DNA of 56,736 nt from CADEDH01 sp047971245 (GTDB lineage: Bacteria > Actinomycetota > Acidimicrobiia > Acidimicrobiales > SZUA-35). Positions 8,808 through 15,563 of this stretch are shown here, in pieces (the first letter of the stretch is position 1; every line of letters starts with the position of its first letter). The stretch spans positions 1 through 56,736 of the forward strand of contig JBKDZN010000110.1 of assembly GCA_047971245.1 (NCBI GenBank), in the 5' to 3' direction. The notes under the pieces are model-generated. The model ran no database searches and was not told where the DNA came from. It saw nothing but the letters and a program-made list of their open reading frames with translations. The translations under genes and the position numbers were made by a program.

Positions 8808-8863
8808 CCCGGTTCTGACCGTGGATCTTCCAAGAACCTGAAGGATCCACGGTCAGAACCGGG
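8808..8863. terminator. 56-nt hairpin with 20-bp perfect arms; bidirectional terminator or palindromic element
   Basis: Arms 8808-8827 and 8844-8863 are perfect reverse complements over 20 bp (CCCGGTTCTGACCGTGGATC and its complement), with a 16-nt centre that can add a G-U and an A-U pair. It sits between the PIN toxin (+) and CutA (-), which converge here. There is no clear T-tract on either side. It is longer and more perfect than most rho-independent terminators, so a mobile palindromic element is an alternative. Confidence 0.6.
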
Positions 8864-8913
8864 TGTAGGTGTGTCGGTGACCGAGTGACTCGTCCCCGCA
8901 GCCTGGTCTTCCC

Positions 8914-9255
8914 TCAGGCCTGCCGTGGGTCGGCGGTGGCCTCGAGCACCCACCGGTGGTACGCGGGGTCGGCAGCGACGATCTCGGTGGCGAGGATCTG
9001 GAAGATGTCGTCGGGATGGGCCGCATTGGTCCGTTCGATGATGGTCGGGACATGATCGTCCCGGGTGTGCAGGTTGGCCGAGGCCTCATGGTCGTCCTCG
9101 ATGGCACCCTCCCAGCGGTAGATCGAGCGGATGGACGGCATGATGTTGCCGCAGGCCACCAGGCCGGCGTCGACCAGGTTCCGGGTGTGTTCCGCCAGCC
9201 ACTCGGCGTCCGGGCCGGTGATCGACACACTCACGATGGTGGGCTGCACCGCCAT
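8914..9255 (-). CDS. cutA: CutA-type divalent-cation tolerance protein
   Basis: 113 aa, standard CutA length. The family signature is clear: LVACGNIMPSIRSIYRWEG, IEDDHEA, LHTRDDHVP and PDDIFQILATEI. CutA forms a very stable ferredoxin-like trimer. It was linked to copper tolerance in E. coli, but its real role is uncertain. The ATG overlaps the stop of the upstream thioesterase gene by 1 nt (TGATG), so the two form an operon. Confidence 0.94.
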   Translation of the reverse strand: MAVQPTIVSVSITGPDAEWLAEHTRNLVDAGLVACGNIMPSIRSIYRWEGAIEDDHEASANLHTRDDHVPTIIERTNAAHPDDIFQILATEIVAADPAYHRWVLEATADPRQA

Positions 9256-9761
9256 CAGGCGTCACCCAGGGGATTGGTTGGGGTGTCGATCAGACGCATG
9301 GTGGTCACCGCATGGACGGCGAGTTCGTCGCCCTGGAAGAACCGGGTGGTCACGAACACGGTGCGGCCCCGCCGCTTCTCGACGGTACTGGTGATGGTGA
9401 ACATCGGGCCGGTGATCGGTTCGAAGTAGTCGATCCTCATGTTCGTGGTGGCCAGCCAGTGCCGGGGGGCGTCCGGGTTGAGCCGGTCCGGTCCGGCCCG
9501 GACGGTGAACAGGGCGACCAGATCGACGTAGGTGGGAGTGAACCCGCCGAACAGCTGACCTCGAGGGTTGCGGGCGTGATCGGGGAGATGGGCCCGGATG
9601 GCCAGGTGGCCGTGTGACTCCTCGGTCACCACCCAGTCGTAGGCCTCGAGGAAGTCACCGGCCGCGTGGCCCTTGCCGATCAGGCGATCCGGGGCCGTCA
9701 TCACGAACGGCAGGCGGTTCAGGTCGGGCCCGGATGTGGCCGCGGGTGGCGTATCACTCAT
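9255..9761 (-). CDS. PaaI-like hotdog-fold thioesterase
   Basis: 168 aa. After a ~45-residue leader comes a hotdog domain: RNPRGQLFGGFTPTYVDLVALFTV (the helix and Gly-rich turn with the PaaI-type G-G-x-x-x-x-x-x-D arrangement), then the strands TNMRIDYFEPITG, IVEKRRGRTVFVTTRFF-like segments and LAVHAVTTMRLI. Such proteins hydrolyse acyl-CoA thioesters. The substrate is unknown. It is the first gene of a two-gene operon with cutA; no functional link between the two is obvious. Confidence 0.82.
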   Translation of the reverse strand: MSDTPPAATSGPDLNRLPFVMTAPDRLIGKGHAAGDFLEAYDWVVTEESHGHLAIRAHLPDHARNPRGQLFGGFTPTYVDLVALFTVRAGPDRLNPDAPRHWLATTNMRIDYFEPITGPMFTITSTVEKRRGRTVFVTTRFFQGDELAVHAVTTMRLIDTPTNPLGDA

Positions 9762-10258
9762 GGGTCAGGATGATGCCAGCCCGGCCGGTGCCGGAACGAG
9801 TTGGGTGGTGGTGGCGCTGAGCCGGGCCGGGGCGTTCGCTGGCCGCTGGGGTCAACTTACGCTAAGTGGCGTTTCGTTCAGTGACTTACTGAGTTACCAA
9901 TTGTTATCCACTCGCTGGACTGTGGCACTATGGCAGAGAAGTGTCATCGGTCACTCTGGAGGGGGGAGGGTTGATCGGTGCGGCAGACGTTTACCCCGCC
10001 TCGGTCGGCGTCTTGCTTGTCGGTACCAGTGGCGGTGCCGAGCCGGCCGGTGGCGTCGCGGCCCCGGACAGGCGATTACTACCTCCTTCTGTGGCCAGGA
10101 ACCGTCGAGGCTTCGCACAGGAACCGTGAGAGAGGTGAGTCCACCGAACCGTTGAAGCAAGAATAAACAAAAGGTGCATGTGGGGCCGGCCCTGATCTGT
10201 GGAAGGGCCAGAGCCGACCCCGGCGCCGCAACACGAAACCCATGCGAAAAGGAGCATC
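9762..10258. other. 497-bp divergent intergenic region with palindromes and promoter-like AT-rich patches
   Basis: The stretch lies between the thioesterase (-) and the membrane protein (+). It holds the ACTTA-CGC-TAAGT palindrome (9855-9867), a CAGT-gactt-ACTG repeat near 9879, and TTGTTA (9901-9906) with CACTAT (9926-9931) as a possible promoter with a long 19-bp spacer. Just before the next gene are a GGCCCT/AGGGCC hairpin (10188-10209) and a strong GGAG at 10251-10254. Short open frames exist, e.g. from a GTG at 9941 (62 codons), but nothing in them resembles a known protein, and I do not call them. Confidence 0.55.
9855..9867. promoter_or_regulatory. Palindrome ACTTA-CGC-TAAGT, candidate operator shared with the XRE regulator promoter
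   Basis: A perfect 5-3-5 inverted repeat. Its core, read on the minus strand, is TTAGCGTAA, identical to the core at 12613-12621 in front of the XRE-DUF5753 gene. Such AT-rich 9-mers are rare in ~70% GC DNA. The shared site suggests one regulator acts on both the membrane-protein operon and the regulator gene itself. Confidence 0.45.
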
Positions 10259-11977
10259 ATGATCGGCAAGTTCAAGCCTAACCGCGCGACCCGTACGGGT
10301 CGGAAGCCCCGGGTGCAAGTGATACTCGGGTACGTTCTGGTGGCGGTGGTCATCGCCTGGCTGGCGGCGAGTTGCCGCCCGTCCGGCGACCCACCCGTTC
10401 AGGACTACGAGTGCCCCGCCGTGGTCGGGGTGGACGGTGAGTTCGTCGTCTTCCTCGGCACGTCGCAGTCCGAGACCAGCAGCGAGAGCACCGAGCGTCG
10501 GCTCGCCGTCGTGGCCGAGGTCGCCGCCGAGGCGGCCGACTGCGAAGGTGTTCTGCGGGTGGTTGTGGAGCACAACGGTCGTCTCGAGGTGCTGATTGAC
10601 GAGTCGCTGTCCTCCTCGCTCAACACCGAGCGGGCCCGCGATCTCGGTATCCCGGCCACGGTGAGCCGGATCATGACCGCGCTCGAAGGGAACCTGGCGC
10701 CGTACCTTGCGGAACCGGCCGGGGTGTCCGACCCCGGCCAGTTCTTCCGCTACCTGGCTGAGCGGCTCGAAGTGATCCCGTCGGGGATCGAGGCCACCGT
10801 GCTCTCCGACGGGATCACCAGCACCGGGACGGTCTCGCTCAACCGCGAGATCGAACCCGATGAGGTCGGAGCCCTCGCCGAGGCCGTGGCACCCCAGGTC
10901 GATCTCGGTGGGCGGGTCAACCTCGACTGGCGGGAGATGGGCGTCACCGTCGACCGGTCCGCCCCGCCGGGCACCTACCTGACTCGTCTCACCGAGGTGT
11001 GGCGGACGGTCTGCGAGACGCGAATCGTCGCCGAGTGTCGTATTTCCACCGCTGCCGGCCCGGCGGGCCACGAGCCGGCCCAGTCGGGCGGGCCGGGAAT
11101 CCTCCTGCTGGCGGCGGCGATCCTCTCGCGGACCGCTCCGCAACGGGTCGGCGTCGTGAGGGCGTTGCTGCCCGCCCGGGAACTGCACGTCCAGCGGGGC
11201 CGCGCCCTGGCTCGCCAGGCCGAGGCGGCACGCGAGACGGCGTTGACGCGCCGGCCTGCGCTGGAGCAGCGGGTCAGGCGCCCGGCGTGGCTGACGACGA
11301 GGGTCCAATGGGTAATGAAAGTGCTGCTTTTGTGCGCCGAGGTGTCGGCCGGGGCCGCGGCGCTCTACACCGGGGGCGATCATCTCCTTTTTGCGATCAT
11401 TACGTTCGCGGGGGTCGCGGCTGGGACTGTGCTTGCCGGCCACCATGTCGGGGTCGCCGCCCGCCGGGAGGGCGAACCCAGCCGGTTGGTGCTTCCTGCG
11501 GTCGCCACGGTCCTCCTTGTCGCGGGGATGCTCGCCGGGTATCGGGGCCTGCTGCTGGGTCCCGCGTTCGCTCTCCTGGCCGGGGTCACCATCGCGGTGG
11601 CGATGGGGTCGGCCCTGTTGGCGTACGCGGCCTGGGACCCGGCCGCTGACACCCTGCACCGCGACGAGCAGCAGTGGCGACGCCTGGCCGCCGCCACCAT
11701 GGCGGAGGTGAGCCACCCGACGGTGCAGAAGTTCGAGCGCACCTACGCCGCCCTGAGAATGGAGGGGGCCGACGCCCTGAGCATTGCGATGCAGGAAGCG
11801 TTGACCGGTCCGCGCTCCGCTGTGCCGCGGCCCGCCGACCGCCTGCCGGGGGAAGCGCCCGGCGGGGTAACCGACGAGGCGATCGACCGGCTGATGGCCA
11901 TGGTGGTGGGCCCCGAAATCCTGGAGCTCACCCCGATCGGCCGCCCCGCCGGCGAGGAGCAGGACGATGCGGACTGA
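10259..11977 (+). CDS. Uncharacterised multi-pass membrane protein with N-terminal extracytoplasmic domain
   Basis: About 572 aa; not recognised. The ATG at 10259 has a strong Shine-Dalgarno (GGAG, 4 nt upstream). One TM helix near residues 22-38 (GYVLVAVVIAWLAA) is followed by a ~270-residue domain with alternating strands and helices (FVVFLGTSQSETSS, VLRVVVEHNG, ATVLSDGITSTG). This order recalls a von Willebrand A fold with a degenerate metal site, but that is only a guess. A basic, Arg-rich linker follows, then four TM helices between about residues 340 and 465, then a cytoplasmic tail. It overlaps the OmpA-domain gene by 11 nt, so both proteins probably work together at the cell envelope. 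Confidence 0.7.
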   Translation: MIGKFKPNRATRTGRKPRVQVILGYVLVAVVIAWLAASCRPSGDPPVQDYECPAVVGVDGEFVVFLGTSQSETSSESTERRLAVVAEVAAEAADCEGVLRVVVEHNGRLEVLIDESLSSSLNTERARDLGIPATVSRIMTALEGNLAPYLAEPAGVSDPGQFFRYLAERLEVIPSGIEATVLSDGITSTGTVSLNREIEPDEVGALAEAVAPQVDLGGRVNLDWREMGVTVDRSAPPGTYLTRLTEVWRTVCETRIVAECRISTAAGPAGHEPAQSGGPGILLLAAAILSRTAPQRVGVVRALLPARELHVQRGRALARQAEAARETALTRRPALEQRVRRPAWLTTRVQWVMKVLLLCAEVSAGAAALYTGGDHLLFAIITFAGVAAGTVLAGHHVGVAARREGEPSRLVLPAVATVLLVAGMLAGYRGLLLGPAFALLAGVTIAVAMGSALLAYAAWDPAADTLHRDEQQWRRLAAATMAEVSHPTVQKFERTYAALRMEGADALSIAMQEALTGPRSAVPRPADRLPGEAPGGVTDEAIDRLMAMVVGPEILELTPIGRPAGEEQDDAD

Positions 11978-12572
11978 GGGCCAACCGGTGTCGGGACGTC
12001 GGGTGGCGATGCGCCGGCGCCTGCCCACGGCGCTGCTGTGGCTGGCGGGGGTCGGCGTGGGCGGTGCCGCCTGCACCGCGTCGCCGTCGGCGTTGTCGCC
12101 CGTGCCGGCGTCGGTACCGGCGCCGAACGAGGGTGAGACGGGGTACTGGACCCTGACGATGGACACGCCGGGGGGTGAGGTGCCGTTCGTCGCCGTCGAG
12201 CCCGGGTCCACCATCCGCATTCCCGGTGATGTCTTGTTCGAGACGGGTTCGAGCCTGATCCGACCCGAGCCCGCACAGCGCCTGGCGGACCTCGCCGCAC
12301 AGCTCATCGACCACGGTGGCTTCATCACCGTGGTGGGCCACACCGACAATGCCGGTTCCGGCGACGAGAACCGGCAGCTCGGCGAGGACCGGGCGGTTGC
12401 GGTGCGGAACCTGCTGGTCGACCTCGGCCTGCCGCCGGAACAGGTGGCGTCGGTGTTGTCAGCGGGTGAAACGTGCCCGGTGGCCGACAACGCGACCGCG
12501 GTGGGCCGGACCGAGAACCGCCGGGTCGAGATCGTGCTCGCCGATTCCTGGTCGGGCTGTCGGGCTCCGTGA
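11967..12572 (+). CDS. OmpA family (peptidoglycan-binding) envelope protein
   Basis: 201 aa. An N-terminal hydrophobic segment (TALLWLAGVGVGGAAC) looks like a signal or anchor; the Cys could be a lipobox cysteine, although the -3 residue is not typical. The C-terminal ~115 residues form an OmpA_C domain: VLFETGSSLIRPEPAQRL, VVGHTDNAGSGDENRQLGE, and the final VGRTENRRVEIVL. Asp and Arg in the HTDN/NRRVE parts bind the diaminopimelate of peptidoglycan. It starts inside the end of the preceding membrane-protein gene (11-nt overlap) and so is translationally coupled to it. Confidence 0.88.
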   Translation: MRTEGQPVSGRRVAMRRRLPTALLWLAGVGVGGAACTASPSALSPVPASVPAPNEGETGYWTLTMDTPGGEVPFVAVEPGSTIRIPGDVLFETGSSLIRPEPAQRLADLAAQLIDHGGFITVVGHTDNAGSGDENRQLGEDRAVAVRNLLVDLGLPPEQVASVLSAGETCPVADNATAVGRTENRRVEIVLADSWSGCRAP

Positions 12573-12608
12573 GGGACACGGACAACCGATTCTCCATCGA
12601 CGCCTCCG

Positions 12609-12644
12609 GTGGTTAGCGTAACTTCTCTCTGATAAACTAACCAC
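12609..12644. promoter_or_regulatory. Promoter/operator region of the XRE-DUF5753 regulator
   Basis: An 8-bp perfect inverted repeat, GTGGTTAG (12609-12616) and CTAACCAC (12637-12644), brackets 20 bp. Inside the left part is TTAGCGTAA (12613-12621), itself the small palindrome GTTA-GCG-TAAC, and a TAAACT (12633-12638) that could be the -10 box. The same TTAGCGTAA core occurs at 9857-9865 in opposite orientation. Autoregulation by the XRE protein is inferred. Confidence 0.5.
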
Positions 12645-12681
12645 AATCTCATCAGTCAACCTGTGAGTGAGGTCCACGACA

Positions 12682-13551
12682 GTGCCTTCCCCGGCGTCGC
12701 CTGCGGTCGCTGAACTCGAACTGACGTATCGGATCCGCGCGCGGCGCCTGGAGCTGGGCAAGAAGGCCGCGGAGGTGAGCAAGGCCCTGGACTTCTCGTC
12801 GAACTATTGGTCGGCGGTCGAGAACGGCCGCACGTTGTTAGCGCCCGGCAAGCTGGATCAGCTGGTGGAGCTGTTCGAGTTCGACGCCGAGGAGGGGAGC
12901 GAGCTCAAGAAGTTGCTGTCCTTGGCCAAGGGGCGCCGCTGGTGGACGCACTACGCCACCATCCTCGACGACGAATTGATGCTCCTCCACGGGTTGGAGT
13001 ACGGAGCGGAGTGGATCGAGACCTACGAAGGGTACTTCGTCAGCGGCCTGTTGCAGACCGATGCGTACGCGGCAGAACTGTTCAAGATGAGCCCGGAGGT
13101 GAGCGTCACCACGGCGAAGCAGCGGTGGGAGTTCCGGCAGCGGCGGCAGCGGCGGCTTCGGGGTCCGGACCCGCTGCGCCTCACGGTCTTGATGAGCGAG
13201 ACGGTGTTGATGCAGCAGTTCGGCCCACCTGAAGTGCTGCGGGATCAACTCAGTCATTTGGCACAATTGATCGCCGAGTTGAGCACGCTCGAGGTGAGAA
13301 TTGCCCCCTTCGATCGGACGCCGGGTGGAATGGCCGGCTCGTCCACCACCCATCTTCTGCACTTCAAATCCGAACATGTACCCGTGATGGTGTGGCGGGA
13401 ATCGATCACGCCCCTTGGCCTGATGGATGACCCTGAAGAAGTCGAGACCATCAGTGTCAACTATAACCAAGCTTGGCAATCCAGCCTGAGTCCAGAAGCC
13501 TCGTTAGAACTGATTGGCGAGAGGATAGAGGATTTGTCGCGATCGATCTGA
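12682..13551 (+). CDS. XRE family helix-turn-helix regulator with DUF5753 domain (Scr1-like)
   Basis: About 289 aa. The N-terminal XRE-type HTH (RIRARRLELGKKAAEVSKAL, then WSAVENGRTLLAP) is followed by a ~180-residue DUF5753 domain marked by EGYFVSGLLQTDAYA, RQRRQRRL and a hydrophobic C-terminal half. This is the architecture of Scr1 from Streptomyces, where the regulator acts with small DUF397 proteins in a toxin-antitoxin-like pair. The GTG at 12682 is preferred (GAGGT 8 nt upstream); another GTG at 12667 is in frame. Two DUF397-like genes follow directly. Confidence 0.9.
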   Translation: MPSPASPAVAELELTYRIRARRLELGKKAAEVSKALDFSSNYWSAVENGRTLLAPGKLDQLVELFEFDAEEGSELKKLLSLAKGRRWWTHYATILDDELMLLHGLEYGAEWIETYEGYFVSGLLQTDAYAAELFKMSPEVSVTTAKQRWEFRQRRQRRLRGPDPLRLTVLMSETVLMQQFGPPEVLRDQLSHLAQLIAELSTLEVRIAPFDRTPGGMAGSSTTHLLHFKSEHVPVMVWRESITPLGLMDDPEEVETISVNYNQAWQSSLSPEASLELIGERIEDLSRSI

Positions 13552-13724
13552 ATGGTCTTCGTTGTTGATTTCGGGGTACAGGGGAAGCCAGACTGGCGCG
13601 GCCCCGTCCAGGTATCACTAGGAAAACAACGCCGTTAACTTTTTCTTGCACACGGTGTAAGTCAGCTTCGCTTCGCCTAAACTTTCACCCCTGGTTGGGC
13701 TAAATAAGAGGGGATGTTACGACC

Positions 13725-13946
13725 ATGAACTTCTCAGCCTCACGTCGACGTGAGGGTTGGTTCAAGAGTAGCTACAGCAACGCAAGCTGCAGTTGTGTCG
13801 AAGTGAGATACGACGGCGATCAGGTACTAATACGTGATAGTAAGTACCTTCGTAATCTATCACATGATCCGGGCCGTCAACCCATTCTTGCCGTTCGATC
13901 GGCAGACTGGGCCCAGTATGTAGGCCGTTTAGCCGCGGATGACTGA
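13725..13946 (+). CDS. DUF397 domain-containing protein (partner of XRE-DUF5753 regulator)
   Basis: 73 aa. The DUF397 signature is evident: WFKSSYSNASCSCVEVRY, then VLIRDSKY and a C-terminal aromatic-containing helix (SADWAQYVGRL). GAGGGG at about 13709-13714 precedes the ATG. In Streptomyces such proteins bind or oppose the XRE-DUF5753 regulator and affect antibiotic production; the same pairing here supports that role. Codon use is clearly more AT-rich than in neighbouring genes, a sign of acquisition or low expression. Confidence 0.9.
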   Translation: MNFSASRRREGWFKSSYSNASCSCVEVRYDGDQVLIRDSKYLRNLSHDPGRQPILAVRSADWAQYVGRLAADD

Positions 13947-14124
13947 TCATCTCGTCCGGAGCGACCAGGAGGTGGCGGCGGACGACACAGCTCCTATTTT
14001 TGACCAACGTCTCGCCAATGGTCATGTGATATTGCGCACGGCCAACAGTGATGCTGTTTTGGAGTTCACCCCCGAAGAATGGGCGGCCTTTGTTGCCGGG
14101 GTGAAGGACGGCGAGTTCGGCTAG
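13939..14124 (+). CDS. Second small DUF397-like protein
   Basis: 61 aa, overlapping the previous gene by 8 nt. The C-terminal half matches the end of DUF397 proteins (VILRTANSDAVLEFTPEEWAAFVAGVKDGEF), but the N-terminal W-x-KSSYS block is missing. It may have arisen by splitting or duplication of DUF397. It probably acts with the XRE regulator and the first DUF397 protein. A long hairpin begins 24 nt after its stop. Confidence 0.75.
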   Translation: MTDHLVRSDQEVAADDTAPIFDQRLANGHVILRTANSDAVLEFTPEEWAAFVAGVKDGEFG

Positions 14125-14148
14125 TCGACGAACCGACCGTCAATGTGT

Positions 14149-14204
14149 GGTTGTCCGGGCAGGGCGCGCGCTATCCCGATAGGGTGCGCTCCGCCCGGAC
14201 AACC
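14149..14204. terminator. 56-nt hairpin after the XRE/DUF397 cluster
   Basis: GGTTGTCCGGGC (14149-14160) and GCCCGGACAACC (14193-14204) are perfect 12-bp arms. The pairing continues inward with two mismatches and two G-U pairs down to CTAT-cccg-ATAG, so nearly the whole 56 nt folds. It lies in the 265-bp gap before the sulfotransferase gene, in which I see no gene. A transcription terminator is the simplest reading; there is no T-tract. Confidence 0.6.
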
Positions 14205-14389
14205 AGCAATCCGCATGCCGCATGAGCGGCCACGGGTACACGGGGCGGGGTGATTGGCCCGGCCGGCCAGGGGGGCTGCATCGGGGGTAGTGGCCAACCC
14301 GGTTGAAGCCAGAATGGGGGATGCTAGATTCGGCAATTGCCGCTCCGGACGTTCCGCCGTAGTTCCGGTGCGCGAGGGGTTGCTTCGAC

Positions 14390-15367
14390 ATGCTCCCACA
14401 GCCGATTCTCCTGGTTGGAGCCGAACGATCCGGTTCCACCATGCTCCGATTGATGCTGGACTCCCACCCCGAGATCGCTTTCGGCGAAGAGTTCGAATGG
14501 GCAGTGCAGCAGATCGCCGACGATGGTTCCTGGCCCGACATGGCAGCGTTCAAAGCCTGTCTGGAGACGAGCCGACCGTTCCAGACCAGCGGATTTGTTG
14601 TCGATGAGACGAAAACGTACCCCGATCTCATCAGCAGTTTCCTGGAGCAGCGCCGCGCGGCAAAAGGGGCCGAGATCGTGGGCGCCACCGTGCATTTCGG
14701 CTTCGAAAAGGCGCTGAAGCTCTGGCCGGACGCGAAGCTGATCCACCTGCTCCGGGACCCGCGCGATGTGGCACCGTCGTGTGTGGCCATGGGTTGGGCC
14801 GGCAATCTGTGGTTCGGGCTCGACGCTTGGATCGACGCCGAGGATGAGTGGAGCCGCGTGCTGTCCGGTCTCCATGACGACCAGCACATCACGGTGCGGT
14901 TCGAGGAACTCCTGGTCGATCATTTGAACGTCTTGAGCGAGATCTGTCGATTCGTCGGGGTGACGTACCACGAACACATGCTCGACTACGCGACCACCAC
15001 CGACTACGAGCTGCCCCAACCCGATCGGGCCCAGGGTTGGCGGACCACCCTCTCGGATCGTGACGTCCAGTTGATCGAGGCCCGAGCCGGAGCGCGGCTC
15101 GTCGAGCGAGGGTTCGAACCGTCAGGCCTGCCGCCACTCGAGTTGGCTGACCATCGGCGCCGCTGGCTGGGCTGGCACGACCGGGCCGGCCGCATCCGTT
15201 TCCGGGTCGATCGGTTCGGCCCGCGCCTGACCGCCGAGGAAATGGCCAGTCGGGCCCTCGGCCGGGACCATTGGCACCGCTCCACTCGACGGCGAATGAT
15301 GGCCATCGAGATGGCGCACCTCAAGAAGAGTTGGGCCGACGGAGTCGACGGCCGTTCCTCCCGCTAG
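14390..15367 (+). CDS. Sulfotransferase family protein
   Basis: 325 aa. The N-terminal P-loop-like 5'-phosphosulfate motif (LVGAERSGSTMLRLMLDSHPE) and the 3'-phosphate motif LIHLLRDPRDVAPS with a following Arg/Ser define a PAPS-dependent sulfotransferase (Sulfotransfer_3-like). It would transfer sulfate from PAPS to a hydroxyl or amine on a glycan, lipid or small molecule. The ATG has GAGGGG 9 nt upstream. No membrane segment is visible, so it is probably cytosolic. The acceptor is unknown, and its neighbours give no clear pathway. Confidence 0.88.
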   Translation: MLPQPILLVGAERSGSTMLRLMLDSHPEIAFGEEFEWAVQQIADDGSWPDMAAFKACLETSRPFQTSGFVVDETKTYPDLISSFLEQRRAAKGAEIVGATVHFGFEKALKLWPDAKLIHLLRDPRDVAPSCVAMGWAGNLWFGLDAWIDAEDEWSRVLSGLHDDQHITVRFEELLVDHLNVLSEICRFVGVTYHEHMLDYATTTDYELPQPDRAQGWRTTLSDRDVQLIEARAGARLVERGFEPSGLPPLELADHRRRWLGWHDRAGRIRFRVDRFGPRLTAEEMASRALGRDHWHRSTRRRMMAIEMAHLKKSWADGVDGRSSR

Positions 15368-15563
15368 TGAACCAGCGCCGCCTTCGGCCCCCAGGGGCCT
15401 CGGACCGGCACTGGTCCCGCAGCCGGGCTGAAAACGATTCCTCGACCGCGGTCCTGATTGCAGGCCCGTCCCGGCCCCGTCCCCGAAGTGATGTTGGTCA
15501 CAGCTCAGTCAATTGACTAGAGTCGTGCGCCCGGCCGCCCGACCCACAGGAGCGCGAGAACAG

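Noticed and set aside
8808..8863. Integron attC site
   Set aside because: The arm ends do not carry the RYYYAAC/GTTRRRY core sites, and no integrase gene is present. The same holds for 14149-14204.
9941..10129. 62-codon frame in the 497-bp intergenic region
   Set aside because: No family similarity and no clear ribosome site; the region looks like promoter/leader.
10259..12572. Zorya-type defence pair (ZorAB) because of a membrane protein followed by an OmpA-domain protein
   Set aside because: The membrane protein lacks the MotA-like helices with a long coiled-coil tail, and no ZorC/D/E-like gene follows.
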